Below, piece by piece: positions 44,301-51,288 of a stretch of 64,000 nt of DNA (the stretch's first letter is position 1; every line of letters begins with the position of its first letter). The position numbers and the translations under genes are program-made. This stretch comes from Branchinecta lynchi (Eukaryota > Arthropoda > Branchiopoda > Anostraca > Branchinectidae): the NCBI GenBank assembly GCA_023053575.1, contig JAKZAP010000010.1:16862628-16926627 (forward strand), written 5' to 3'. The notes beneath the pieces are model-generated. The model saw nothing but the letters and a program-made list of their open reading frames with translations. It made no database searches and was not told the origin of the DNA.

Positions 44301-45502
44301 GTTAATTCGTTATTCCGCTATTCATTTTGTAGACTTTCATCGTATAAAACTTTTCTTCCGGGCTTGTGATTCCTCTGTGTGCTATATACTTGGAGTACTT
44401 AGCAACTACAACGGCTAGGATTGCCGAAAAATGAATCTTTTTGGGGTCAAACGTAGTAGCGGGCTTTCTTCGGAAGTGTTGTGGCGAACTATGTCTTGTC
44501 GGCCCAGCGGTGCTTATTCTGAACGTAGATCCCAAGGTGAACAAAAAAAATAGTTTAGTGAATTCAAATCCTAGATGTAAAATAAGTTGGCTTTCCGTTT
44601 AAAACGTGTATCACCCTGTCGATGGTTTTCTGCGAGTTCTTCCATCAGTAAAAACGGTTATGTAAATTGTTTCCCTGTTTTCGCTACAAGTCAATGGGTC
44701 TCGGAAAAGGCTTAAAACAGCCAAAACCGCGTGTTATTTTTTGAAAGCATAGCACAGTTTTAAAGTATTCAAATATTTTAAAATACCGTAAGTTGGAGAG
44801 TAAACAGTGCGAGGGGTCCTTTAATTAATGGAGTTACGGAAGTAGTCTGCATTGCCATTATAGTTGCGACGGGTCCTTTAGCCTAATAGTGCGACCACAC
44901 GATCAAGATTTTCCGACCGGATTTTCTGCGCTTTGATCGTCACGTAGAAAAAACACACCTTGTCCGTGTGGAATTCAGGATGGTGCGAAATCCGGAGAGG
45001 AGTATGTCGAGTCCGGGAGTACTCGCCTCGAAAAAAAAAAAAAAACGAAAATTGATTAGTAAGTGTTGAAATGAAATTAAGTTATTGTTTAAGTTAAGTT
45101 GAAGTAGTTTGTGGTAACCTCCCAGTGCCAGTGCATTTATGTCTTCTCGTGGGCGGTTAACTATCATGATGGGTTATTATGTAATTTAGCAATAAAATAA
45201 TCTAATATAATCTAATATCGTATGTTCATATCATAAAGGATGAGGCTAGAAGATAATTCTTACCTTACTTTCAGGCTTCTTTTACGACGATGGTTCACAG
45301 CAATCCCGTTGCCTACGACGGAACCAATGGGTCAAATCGAATGAATATATTCGGCGCCCCGTGTGACATTCTCCCCCCATTTACGCGTCAGGAGCTCAGA
45401 TCACATTTTATGGGCTGCCAAAATATTCCGACGAGAATTTGGTTGAATAAAAATTCAAAGTCCCAGACTGACCCCCCTCCGCGATACTGGAGTGGGAGAT
45501 GA
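13896..45502 (+). CDS. Secreted clan-CD (legumain/caspase-like) pseudo-protease, 7 exons, 608 aa
   Basis: Exons 13896-14311, 19066-19280, 25860-26057, 33327-33620, 38629-38849, 40277-40531 and 45275-45502 total 1827 nt (609 codons with the stop). All six junctions keep one frame. Residues 1 to ~17 form a hydrophobic signal peptide, so the product should be secreted. Residues 142-200 are a conserved-looking block. Ten cysteines lie between 202 and 322. Residues 322-533 follow the legumain/GPI8/caspase layout: a first strand ILAGGWN (327-333), a helix, a second strand VKIFFANG (362-369), DSLVIYLSSP (422-431) and LVIIADQSHAG (472-482). In active relatives the last two would carry the catalytic His and Cys; here the aligned residues are Pro431 and Ser479. 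DTDGNGQADETE (442-453) fits an EF-hand calcium loop. N226 and N551 are in N-glycosylation sequons. Seen: exons, frame and motifs. Inferred: fold assignment and loss of catalysis. The motif DQSHAG also resembles metacaspase D-x-C-H-S-G, so the exact family is open. Confidence 0.8.
15470..16352 (-). repeat. Family A element, inverted copy
   Basis: It begins with the complement of the family A 3' end (GACCAAAGGTTTCGATGGGATCCC, in two parts around 15470-15487) and ends at TTTTGGGATCCCAAAA (16343-16358). TCCG repeats appear as GGACGGACGGAC at 16287-16298. Confidence 0.75.
16345..17290 (+). repeat. Family A element, head-to-head with the previous copy
   Basis: It shares the GGGATCCC palindrome with the inverted copy to its left. 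Units marked by GAAGTTGATTAGATG repeat through to about 17240; the 3' end is lost at a family E fragment. Confidence 0.75.
17330..17485 (-). repeat. Family E repeat fragment
   Basis: C-rich sequence with CCCCCGAAACATAC and a right edge GTTCCTGGAAACGGGCC. It matches the 35080-35275 copy in inverted order. Confidence 0.5.
19066..19280 (+). CDS. Exon 2: conserved block (residues 139-211)
   Basis: The acceptor is GTAATTCAG ending at 19065 and the donor is ACAG|GTGAGT at 19280/19281. The first base completes a split Ser codon and the last base opens a split Gly codon. No ATG-initiated ORF of useful size marks this exon; it was found from splice sites and phase. It encodes APNLYVTPRSPHKQLAILPDG, then HDVWLALDFLPRGMMGHAV and FAIDFATSEYSC. 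These have the look of a folded globular segment. Cys202 starts the cysteine-rich part. Confidence 0.7.
21555..22475 (+). repeat. Family A element
   Basis: Starts TTTTTGGGATCCCAAAATG (near 21554), with TCCG repeats at 21612-21623 and the usual CTCTCGAAGGGAATGA. Ends with TTTTTGGGATCCAATCG and CTTTGGTCTTC. Confidence 0.78.
24333..25065 (+). repeat. Family A element, short copy
   Basis: Begins with a duplicated GGGATACCAAAAT, has TCCG repeats and GATGAAACTTGGTATG, and ends GGGATCCCATCGAAAC then TTTTGGTCTTG near 25066. Confidence 0.75.
25457..25797. mobile_element. Diverged hAT-like MITE copy
   Basis: Shares AAAAAAGTGACACACAC and an order of motifs (ACTAGCG, CCCTGCTGAAACTCGATC) with the element at 36129-36401. 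Its termini are degraded. It ends about 60 bases before exon 3. Confidence 0.55.
25860..26057 (+). CDS. Exon 3: basic, cysteine-containing segment (residues 211-277)
   Basis: The acceptor is TTTCCCTTTCTAG and the donor is CCAG|GTACAA. The exon starts and ends in phase 1, matching exons 2 and 4. It encodes Cys215, 224, 247 and 271 and two arginine triplets (230-232 and 237-239) that could be processing sites, though they lack the full furin consensus. N226-L-S is a glycosylation sequon. A hAT-like repeat remnant ends about 60 bases upstream. Confidence 0.72.
27880..29345 (+). repeat. Family B copy with hairpin, split by a MITE
   Basis: Opens with TGGCATTTG...CAAGTGCCA (near 27881-27908), ATCGATC and TCGG repeats, then family B trimer sequence. 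A 300-bp MITE interrupts it at 28678. A 17-G run stands near 29244-29260. Confidence 0.8.
28678..28979. mobile_element. MITE with CCCGATGAAAAAT ends, copy 1
   Basis: CGATGAAAAATGTATC at the left and its near-complement (ATTTTTCATCGGG) at the right bound 302 bases rich in TACTACT and AGTAGT words. It is inserted in family B. The second copy at 43693-43989 matches over its full length. Confidence 0.82.
29400..30275. repeat. ~120-bp satellite, split by a LINE tail
   Basis: Variants of TTAAAGTGCGCATCTTAACCGCAAAGTG recur near 29404, 29525, 29643 and 29762, and again near 30067 and 30190. GATCCCCAAGGG also recurs once per unit. A LINE fragment (29770-30050) sits between the fourth and fifth units. 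Confidence 0.65.
29770..30050 (-). pseudogene. 3' end of a LINE
   Basis: The minus strand encodes PVAAKHSRYQNSFIPKIVE, which resembles the conserved tail of LINE ORF2 (RxSRYQNSFxP), then stops. A T-rich terminus (AATTTATTCACTCAC, + strand) lies at the low-coordinate side, as expected for a minus-strand LINE 3' end. Confidence 0.55.
30440..31830. repeat. Irregular ~110-250-bp repeat, split by a Harbinger-like MITE
   Basis: ATTGCCCAGTGACTT or close variants occur near 30614, 30722, 30953, 31655 and 31774. TACTTACAGAC(C/T)(C/T)TAGGG recurs beside them. It continues on both sides of the element at 31035-31527. Confidence 0.5.
31035..31527. mobile_element. PIF/Harbinger-like MITE
   Basis: CCCGTGGTTCACACTGCTG at the left pairs with CAGCAGCGTGAACCAAGGG at the right (inverted, one-base differences). 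TTA flanks both sides (31032-31034 and 31528-31530), the 3-bp target duplication of PIF/Harbinger transposons. No transposase is present. Confidence 0.7.
32592..33010 (-). pseudogene. LINE reverse transcriptase fragment
   Basis: On the minus strand, YGIPQRTMVRPILFF is a decayed motif B (normally GVPQGT). It is followed by AKFADDLTML (motif C with both Asp), then KINRKKSVVMRV and IKILGVVFNSKLNWDDHV, the usual RT C-terminal order. The main frame (32603-32962) is still open. Sequence beyond 32600 is frameshifted. Confidence 0.8.
33040..33290 (+). repeat. Family A internal fragment
   Basis: Two units with CTTGTCGGAAAG, GGAAATTTGGTAG and TATAGGGGTCAG. It stops about 37 bases before exon 4. Confidence 0.6.
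33327..33620 (+). CDS. Exon 4: end of cysteine-rich part and start of clan-CD domain (277-375)
   Basis: The acceptor is CTCCCTTTTCAG and the donor is CCAAG|GTAAGG. Phase 1 to phase 1. Cysteines 281, 295, 305, 316 and 322 complete the ten-cysteine region. The clan-CD domain then opens with AVILAGGWN (first beta strand), a helix with YKLFRHSGFG, and VKIFFANG (second strand). This order is the one seen at the N terminus of legumain and GPI8. Confidence 0.78.
34130..34915 (-). repeat. Family A element, inverted
   Basis: Starts GACCAAAGGTATGGGATCCC and ends TTTTGGGATCCCAAAAAG (34903-34920). Internal GTATGGATTC-type units and the CCCTAAATCG motif are the complement of other copies. Confidence 0.75.
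35085..35275. mobile_element. Family E element with CGTATCCAGG ends
   Basis: GCCCGTATCCAGG at the left is inverted as CCTGGATACGCCCTG at the right. G-rich and C-rich runs lie inside each end. Partial relatives occur at 14903, 17330 and 26860-26975. Confidence 0.6.
36129..36401. mobile_element. hAT-like MITE with 8-bp target duplication
   Basis: CAGAGCAAAATAACTCTAGAG at the left is inverted at the right as CTCTAGAGTTATTTTGCTTTG. GTGTTGAA (36121-36128) and GTGTCGAA (36402-36409) are an 8-bp duplication with one mismatch. 8-bp duplications and CAGNG-type ends mark hAT transposons. 273 bases, non-coding. Confidence 0.75.
37925..38140. repeat. Family D repeat with a 19-G run
   Basis: CAGGGGCATCACGAC precedes 19 G, then CGTCCCCCC and CCAATGCTGTCGGCC. 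A second copy with a 14-G run, ACGCCCCCCAATG and GAGTCGGCGC is at 48296-48560. Confidence 0.6.
38145..38592. mobile_element. Family G element beside exon 5
   Basis: Left AAAGCTTAACTGAAAAG and right CCCTTTTCAGATAAACTT are inverted. It is a full-length match to the 4447 copy. The splice branch point of intron 4 follows 10 bases later. Confidence 0.65.
38629..38849 (+). CDS. Exon 5: clan-CD core, site of the missing catalytic His (375-448)
   Basis: A perfect branch point TACTAAC (38602-38608) precedes the acceptor CTGATTTCAG; the donor is CAG|GTATGT. The exon completes a split Glu codon and ends in phase 0. DSLVIYLSSPT (422-432) aligns with the DHxFVYFTDHG strand of legumains, where His is catalytic; Pro431 is in its place. 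The exon ends inside an EF-hand-like loop (442-453). The end of a family G repeat lies about 37 bases upstream. Confidence 0.78.
38850..40276 (+). other. Intron 5
   Basis: 1427 bases with donor GTATGT. It includes an inverted-repeat pair at about 39500-39560 and 39800-39860 (ACATTTTATTGGAGC and its complement), a likely non-autonomous element. Part of that sequence also occurs near 31930-31970. Confidence 0.5.
40277..40531 (+). CDS. Exon 6: clan-CD core, site of the missing catalytic Cys (449-533)
   Basis: The acceptor is GTTTCCAG and the donor is TTTAAT|GTGAGT. It runs phase 0 to phase 0 with 85 codons. It opens with the second half of the calcium-type loop (ADETE). LVIIADQSHAG (472-482) occupies the position of IEACESG in legumain or DSCHSG in metacaspases, with Ser479 instead of Cys. 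NTIVFASGSSQD (496-507) matches the following strand, where legumains read roughly VYATTA. Confidence 0.78.
40609..40827. mobile_element. CACTGTAAA-type MITE with internal 41-bp duplication
   Basis: ACTGCAAAAAAGTTTC and GGATTAAAGTTAAC at the left and TTTACAGTGTA at the right match the ends of the 46758 element in part. A 41-base unit (TTTAGTATTTGGTATTGGG...) is repeated directly at 40651 and 40692. Confidence 0.6.
40886..42700 (-). pseudogene. Decayed LINE with RT domain
   Basis: On the minus strand: FCALDLSKAFDSVVHRQ (RT motif A, near 42560), VRRGVRQGGV (motif B, near 42390), ISYLAYADDILLIS (motif C with both Asp, near 42270), then LSLNADKCEYLSF. Long C-terminal sequence follows (41600-42080 open). 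A TAATAATAATAATATTTATTTATT tail (in parts, 40898-40920) marks the 3' end. A stop interrupts motif B, so it is inactive. Confidence 0.8.
42724..43533 (-). pseudogene. 3' part of a second LINE
   Basis: The minus strand encodes CPMCGEMNEDICHLLCDC (zinc-type motif found near the C terminus of some LINE ORF2s, near 43060), preceded by SWRERWN and LNRKYRAQVLNA. The 3' end is an (ATTC)n tail (minus strand) at 42724-42740. It lies next to another minus-strand LINE, and which inserted first is not clear. Confidence 0.65.
43693..43989. mobile_element. MITE with CCCGATGAAAAAT ends, copy 2
   Basis: CCCGATGAAAAATGTATC and its near-complement AAATTTTTCATCGGG bound 297 bases that match the 28678 element. 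TACTACT and AGTAGT words fill the interior. No clear target duplication. Confidence 0.82.
44660..44880. repeat. Family F dispersed repeat, copy in intron 6
   Basis: CCCTGTTTTCGCTAC, AAAAGGCTTAAAACAGCCAA and GTGCGAGGGGTCCTTTA match the copy at 8955-9135. Confidence 0.6.
45275..45502 (+). CDS. Exon 7: C-terminal exon with stop (residues 534-608)
   Basis: The acceptor is ACCTTACTTTCAG. Phase 0, with TGA at 45500-45502. It encodes a 75-residue tail with Cys563 and Cys581 and motifs FGAPCDILPPF and MGCQNIPTRIW. Residues 551-553 (NGS) are a glycosylation sequon. No AATAAA is visible in the next 250 bases. A weaker AATATA variant occurs near 45557. Confidence 0.75.
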   Translation, partial: ASFTTMVHSNPVAYDGTNGSNRMNIFGAPCDILPPFTRQELRSHFMGCQNIPTRIWLNKNSKSQTDPPPRYWSGR

Positions 45503-45636
45503 GAAAATTATTTTGTATTATTTTTGTAAATGATGTACAGTGTTATGATTTGTAAATATATGTAAATGGAGTACTAATTCTGTTATCGATTTGAAGGGTT
45601 CTTACCCTCTATAGTAATTTGTGAACTGCTGACAGA

Positions 45637-45908
45637 GGTCTAAACTAAGTTGTATCGGAATTCCATACAAGCGTGACGTCACAACCGTTTGATATATTTT
45701 ACCACAGGAAACGAAAAATAGTAGTTTATTCCTATCAATAACAATATATTTTAATATATATATACATAGAGTCGAGCGGCCAGTGACGTCGCGTTTACGT
45801 CTATAAAACGACCTAGGGACAATCAAATCCTATGTTGGGTCCTCAATCACTTGACGTCACCACATACGTCACGACTGTGTGAGATTCCGATACAACTTAG
45901 TCGACACC
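45637..45908. mobile_element. MITE with perfect 8-bp target duplication
   Basis: CTGACAGA flanks both ends (45629-45636 and 45909-45916). GGTCTAAACTAAGTTG at the left and the complement of CAACTTAGTCGACACC at the right are inverted repeats sharing TAAGTTGTATCGGAAT. 272 bases, AT-rich centre, no ORF. An 8-bp duplication fits hAT or Merlin/P-type transposition. It lies 135 bases after the stop codon of the 608-residue gene. Confidence 0.82.
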
Positions 45909-46409
45909 CTGACAGAGAGCTAGGCGACTTTCCGCTGCCCACCAGCGCGCCAAACTTTTCTGCCTGTTTCTCTCGGAAAATCGATTGTGTGCACATCGAG
46001 CCAGAAGTTTAGTCGCGTAAAACCCTTTTCACTGTTCTTTTTTTTTGTTCCACGAAATGGGCTCGAAATTTTTTTTGTCAAATTTGAGCCACACAAATCT
46101 TGTTGGTTGCGGAAATTCACTTGTGGGCCACGCAAACGGCCGCGGAAACTCCCTTTTCGAGCAACTTTCAAATGCGTAATCCCAGAAGCTGCGCCGAATT
46201 TTAATCCGTCGCTGCCGGATAGATTATGTTCGGCAACGTCGTTCCGCCGAGTCATCAGCGTCTGCTTAATTTTTACAATGTTTTAGGTCTTCTTTCAATT
46301 TCAATCAAAAATGTGCAATTATGTTCTGTTTCCTCAAATCCTCGGCATTTTCTGGCACTTCTCGATTTTATTTTTAATTTATAAATAAGAAAATACCCTT
46401 CGATCCCTA

Positions 46410-47640
46410 GTGCCGTATAGCAATCGTAAGCTAACGACGGTACCTCTGTCTCACTGTTCCAGTTCGGGCACTTCAGCGTAAGCTAGGACCATGAGTGAAA
46501 CTATATAGGCATATCAAGGACCCAACCAAATGCTCTATGAAATTTTGGTTGCCCGGGACCGTTCATCCGTGTGGAGGTGGAGGGAGGCATTCGTAAGTTA
46601 CGAACTCGTGATCCTATTCGAATTAAACTTGATGGGTGGTATGAGATGTTGGTTGGTATGCCTGAACCGAATCCGACCACGATGTGTGTGGAGTTGGAGG
46701 GAAGACTCCGGAAATTTGGAAAATGCGTGAGTACCAAACAGATTGAGGGATTGGGAATACACTGTAAAAAGTTTCGTCGTATAAAGATTAAAGTTAACTG
46801 CAGTATTTGCTACTCAGATTCATCTATTTGGTAGTAATCTTATCTGAGTACATATAATTTAATCCGAGTAGCAAATACTGCAGTTAACTTTAATCTTTAT
46901 ACGGAAAAACGTTTTACAGTGTAGTTGGGATGAAACCTGGATCGTGAAAAGGTAATGGGTTATGGGTACTCGATTTGCTATTCTGAGGTCCGGACTGGAT
47001 CTGGCGTCGGTGTGGGGAGCTGGGGGCACTAGAAATTTTCCGGCTGTTCGCCGATTTGAGTAAGACTTAGTGGGTGGTAAGATCAGACGCCATAGGTGCA
47101 ACACTGAGTTATCTGAATTGTCTCCGACTACACTGGGGGATTGGGAAAGGCCCTGAAATGTTGTGACATGCATAGGGAAGAAACAGGTGGGGGAATGGGG
47201 ATACAAATCGTATCGTACGAAGGTCATGGGTCCTGTAGATAAGTTATTTTGAGGTCCGGGCTTTATTCGGCCTCGGTGGGGGAGTTGGGGCTACCATTAA
47301 TTTTCCTTGAATGCTTCGACTTGGGTGGAGCTCCGTGGGTGATGGCAGCAAACGACTTTGATATGATATTTGTGTTTCCGCGGATGCGGTGGAGGGAGTG
47401 TGGGGTTGAGTGTCCGGAAAGTTTGGGATACAGATAGGGGCCAAACGGATGGAAGGGTAACGATGTAATTTGAACGTAAAGGATTGGGACCCAAGATGTG
47501 CCATTTGAGGTCTGGACAGAAGGGACGGGCTGAGTTTTTCAAATGGGTTTTAGGAGCACATGCTCTAGGTATAACATCTACGGGTTCGTATACGAATACG
47601 AAAACGGCCTCGGTGGGGGGATTTTGACCGCAAATCCATC
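46410..47640 (+). repeat. Family B copy, diverged, with nested MITE
   Basis: Starts GTGCCGTATAGCAATCG (hairpin half only) and continues with GGGCACTTCAGCGTAAGC and trimer-like units. The element at 46758-46923 is inserted in it. Confidence 0.7.
46758..46923. mobile_element. Palindromic MITE with TACACTGTAAAA ends
   Basis: TACACTGTAAAAAG at the left and CGTTTTACAGTGTA at the right, with ~55-base arms including TATAAAGATTAAAGTTAACT and its complement. 166 bases. The terminal TA suggests a TA target site, as for Tc1/mariner. Confidence 0.82.
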
Positions 47641-47700
47641 CTAGCCGAATGGTTAGCACGCCGAACTCATAAGTGAAGGGCCGCTGGTTCGGGTTTTGGT
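47636..47700 (+). repeat. tRNA-like sequence (SINE head or tRNA pseudogene)
   Basis: TAGCCGAATGGTTAGCACG matches the tRNA A box and D arm. CTCATAA could be a Met anticodon loop (CAT), and GGTTCGGGTT resembles the B box. The acceptor stem does not pair, so this is not a working tRNA. Confidence 0.45.
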
Positions 47701-47984
47701 GGCCCCTAGGCCTACGTTTGGTTTGGGGCGAGGGTTAGTGGCATTTCCCCGTGGCGTTTCCCAAATGGGTACGAAATCTAGGGAAAAGCATTGGAAGTGT
47801 TAGATGATTGGCCCCCAACCACGCATCACACTCTAGGCTGAGAGCAGAGTATCAAGAGATCGGCAATGGCGCTACGCAAACTGATTTGCCTGCAAGAAGA
47901 AAAGGTTTGTACCGGAAGAGCTGAAGGGTATGTAGTATGTATTTTAGTTTGTATTAAAACCCCATGTGTTCAGGACCTTAATAT

Positions 47985-48270
47985 AACATATATCAACGCC
48001 TCCTTACACCCGTTTGGTCCCAATGCACGCACGTTACAAAATTTCCGAGTCCCCCCTTCCAACTCCCCCACCATGGTCGAATGCGGTTCGGACCGTTGAC
48101 GGAAAGTCTTGGGCATCTGCTCCTTCCACCCAATAAGTTTCAGTGATTTCGGATCATATTCCGTAATTTGGATGGATCCGTACCAAATCTTTCGTTGAAC
48201 GCTGGGTCGTTTGTTGCCTGCCAAGTTTCATTTACCCAGTTTATGTGGCAATGCCGGAGCTAGGAAAAGT
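47985..48270 (-). repeat. Family B fragment, inverted
   Basis: CCCCCTTCCAACTCCCCCACC, split at 48050-48070, and GCCAAGTTTCATTTACCC are the complement of family B motifs. Confidence 0.6.
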
Positions 48271-48295
48271 GAGATAGACAGACAGATATCACGAT

Positions 48296-48560
48296 CAGGG
48301 GTGTCACGTATGGTGGGGGGGGGGGGGAGGGAGAGACGCCCCCCAATGTTGCGGGCCAATCGGTAGGAATAACCGAGTCGGCGCTTTGCGCCGCGATTTT
48401 TTGTAATATAGTCGTTTTTTCTTGAAAATGATCCGTTTTTCTTAAAAAACGTCTGTTTTTCTGAAAATCGGGCGATCGGTCTCAGCAGCATTTTTATTCC
48501 TAAAAAACAGTCTTTTTTTCTTGCAAATCAGTCGGTAAAAATGATCAGCTTGTTGATAAA
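48296..48560. repeat. Family D repeat, second copy
   Basis: Shares GGGGTGTCACG, a 14-G run, CCCCCCAATG and CGGTAGGAATAACC with 37925-38140. Beyond that, a run of GTCGTTTTTTCTTG-like short units is repeated about six times. Confidence 0.6.
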
Positions 48561-48633
48561 TACCTTGCCTCCCTCCCCCCCCCCAAAAAAAAAAAACATA
48601 GTTTCTAGTAACGCCTCTGATCACGACCGCTTT

Positions 48634-48890
48634 ATGGCCCTTGAGCCGTATGGTGCAAGTGCCATAGAAATCTTGAACCAATGCCTGATATTGTAATACA
48701 AATATAATTTGTTGAGGGGGGAGGGGGGGGGGGCTCCGGAACTCAAGCAATCGAGCTGTGTTTGGTGACGTCTTTTCAGTGAAACTGTGCTTCTTACCGT
48801 AGGGAAAGACAAGTGTCACCGTCCTAGCTTGTCCGGAAGTGTCTGAACTAGACAAAAATTGGTCAGAGGACGGACCGGCTGGCAGTACGA
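48634..48890 (-). repeat. Family B fragment with degenerate hairpin
   Basis: ATGGCCCTTG...CAAGTGCCAT at 48634-48665 has one mismatch. Family B complement follows with a 13-G run and GTCCTAGCTTGTCCGGAAGT. Confidence 0.6.
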
Positions 48891-49940
48891 TCGCTGTATA
48901 GCCGGTTACGCGGCTTGATTACACTGAATGGGTCAAACATAAAATGTTTGGTAATAGCTTTCTGTCGTGCACTTTCGGAACCACAGAAAATTCTTTTTCT
49001 GCTGGTGCACGTATCGGTGGTAAAAACAGGACAACAGCCTAGAACCTTTGGAAGAGGGGGCTCAACAGACAAGAAAATTTGAAGTATTTTCCCTACGAGG
49101 ATTCGTTCGCAAGAATTTACCGGTGGGCGACTAGCCCCGAAGCTGCGTCGGCAGTCGGCGGCGCGTCGGTCCACCGCCAAAAACATTTTGCCGACCCCGT
49201 TGGGGTTGGCGGCAGCCCCCCGGTGAAAATCTGAAGACGAATCTTTTTAGGTGATATGTATCAGAATCTCTTTCTATTGAGCTTTATCTTCCCTATGCTC
49301 CAGGTTGATATTCTGTTTTTGCTCATCAGCAAGGCAGTACAGGAATGACAATTTCTACCAAAAATTGTATGTTGGCTCCAAACCGTGTAAGCAAAGTACC
49401 AAATAGCGTTCGTACTGCCAGTCTCGGCAACACTGTTTAGCTTGTTAGTTGATAATTATAGAACAAGTTGATCGTTTTCCTATTCCAAGGAGTCAAAAGA
49501 CAGAAGGAATTTGGATACCTTACTCATTGTGTCGTGAAGAAAACGCGGGGTCATTCAAATGCCCCCCTTGCCCATAAGTCTTCCTTTTGTGGCTTCCTCG
49601 AACATTTATTCCGCACATCTATTTCAACCCATTTTGGCACCGCAGTGGCGACGCAACAAAATTGCCGTAAAACACAGCGCAAAGAGAACTTCCCGTGCTT
49701 CCTCCGCTAACTACGCCTTTATTTGGCGTTGGCGATTCAAAGGAAGAGGCGAAAACACGGTTTTTGAGCCGTTACAAGGTGCAGTACTGTTGGCCCCTGA
49801 CTTGGTGGAAAATACGCCGGGAACCAGCGTTGCCTCGTCGACTGCAGTTACGCGAAAATTAGAGGAAAAGTTCGAGCATCTAGACATGCTGCTGTAAGAA
49901 ATTTTGGAAGACGGCGATATAGCTGAATTTAGATTAAGAG
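48891..49940. other. No clear gene; likely LINE 5' region at its end
   Basis: An open frame at 49559-49897 ends in KLEEKFEHLDMLL, a charged, coil-like string typical of LINE ORF1 leaders. It lies just before the ORF1 start at 49941. The remainder is unassigned. Confidence 0.3.
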
Positions 49941-50270
49941 ATGGCGCTCACACAAGCAACATTCGACAAGGCATTAAAGGATCTCACGAAGAAGATGGAA
50001 GTAAATTTCGCAAACGTGCAGATAAACTTTCAAAAAGAAATTTCGGATTTGAAAAATATGATTACTGAAAAGGACTCTAAAATAAGCAAGCTAGAAGAAA
50101 CTCTAGAAGCCCAACGCATAACTCTGGAAAAGACAAATGAGTGTCTGTTACAACTAGAAGTTCGAGACCGCAGACATAACCTGATTCTGCATGGTTTACC
50201 CAAAGAGAAGCGTGGGGATTCGTTAGAGAAGAAAGTACGATCTTCTGAAAGACAAAGTTGGACTCTATGA
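49941..50270 (+). pseudogene. LINE ORF1 N-terminal part (coiled coil)
   Basis: 109 open codons from ATG. Residues ~5-75 are a charged coiled coil (KDLTKKMEV, SKISKLEETLEAQ). They are followed by RRHNLILHGLP (77-87), the linker motif seen before the RNA-binding part of LINE ORF1 proteins. The frame then stops, and tandem repeats follow, so ORF1 is truncated. It probably belongs to the LINE whose ORF2 starts at 52624, split by 2.3 kb. Confidence 0.65.
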
Positions 50271-50379
50271 GGAAGTATAGATTCCAAGGCTATTTAGGTT
50301 GAAGGAAAAACGTGTCTCTGATCGTTCAAACAGAACTTCAGCCCCGCCCGTGCTCCACCCGTGCCCGATGAAAGTTCAC

Positions 50380-51288
50380 TTGTTTGTCGGCGCGAAGCGC
50401 CGGCAAACACAGACAAAATAAAATTTTGTATGCTTTTATCAGGCATCGGTCGATTTGTCGGTACATCGGGTGTTTTTATATGCAAGAAATAAAATCCTGC
50501 AAACGTTTGTCGGGCAAAACACTGAAGAAATCGAATTCTGCATGCTTTTGTCGTGCCTCGGTATTCTCGTCGGCACATCGGGTACAGAAGGAATCCAGAA
50601 GAAATAAAAAAAATTAAGTTTTGTTGGGCGTCGTTCGACTCGTCGGCACATCAGGTTCTTTTTATACGCAAGAAATGAAGTCCTGCAAACATTTGTCAGG
50701 CAAAGCACTGGAGAAATCGAATTCTGCATGCTTTTGTCGTGCCTCGGTTCGTCGGCACATCGGGTCTTTTTTATACATAAGAAATCCAGAAGAAATAGTT
50801 TTTTTTATGCTTTTGTCGGGCGTCGGTCGACCCGTCGGCACATCGGGTTCTACTTATACGTAAGAAATCAAATTCTGCAAACTTTGTCGGGCGCACCCAG
50901 GAAGTTTAAGTTTCATTGGCACAAGGGGTTATTTTTACACATATGAACCAAGTTCTGTACATTCTAGTCGAGCAAAACACAGAACAAATCAAATGCTCGA
51001 TGGTTTTGTCGGGCGTCGGTATTCTCGTCGGCACATCGGGTTCTTTTTACAAAAAAAAATCAAATTCTGTAACTTTTTATCGGGCAAAGTTCAAGTCTCG
51101 TCGGTACATCGGCTTCTATTTACGCGTAAGAAATAAAGTTCTTTGCAATCTTGTAGGGAAAAACACAGAAGAAATCGAATTCTGAATGCTTTTGTCGGGC
51201 GTCGGTATTCTTGTCCGCACACCGGGTCTTTTATACGTAAGAAAGATTTAACAAAATTTGCGGGCGTTGCTTCGTTCAACTTATTCTG
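50380..51288. repeat. Irregular tandem repeat containing TCGTCGGCACATCGGG
   Basis: The motif GGCACATCGGGT or variants occur near 50461, 50571, 50643, 50754, 50838, 51031, 51101 and 51214, spaced about 70-190 apart. TTTATACGTAAGAAAT and AATTCTGCATGCTTTTGTCG alternate with it. Confidence 0.7.

Larger units (their letters stand above)
40532..45274 (+). other. Intron 6
   Basis: 4743 bases with donor GTGAGT. Holds a MITE (40609-40827), two minus-strand LINE pieces (40886-42700 and 42724-43533), a CCCGATG MITE (43693-43989) and family F (44660-44880). The 44000-44650 part shows nothing recognised. Confidence 0.6.

Noticed and set aside
45920..46286. 111-codon minus and 99-codon plus frames, overlapping
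   Set aside because: They are mirror frames of each other with no splice sites or recognisable motif.
47636..47700. Working tRNA-Met gene
   Set aside because: A-box and anticodon loop are present but the acceptor stem does not pair and the T arm is degenerate.
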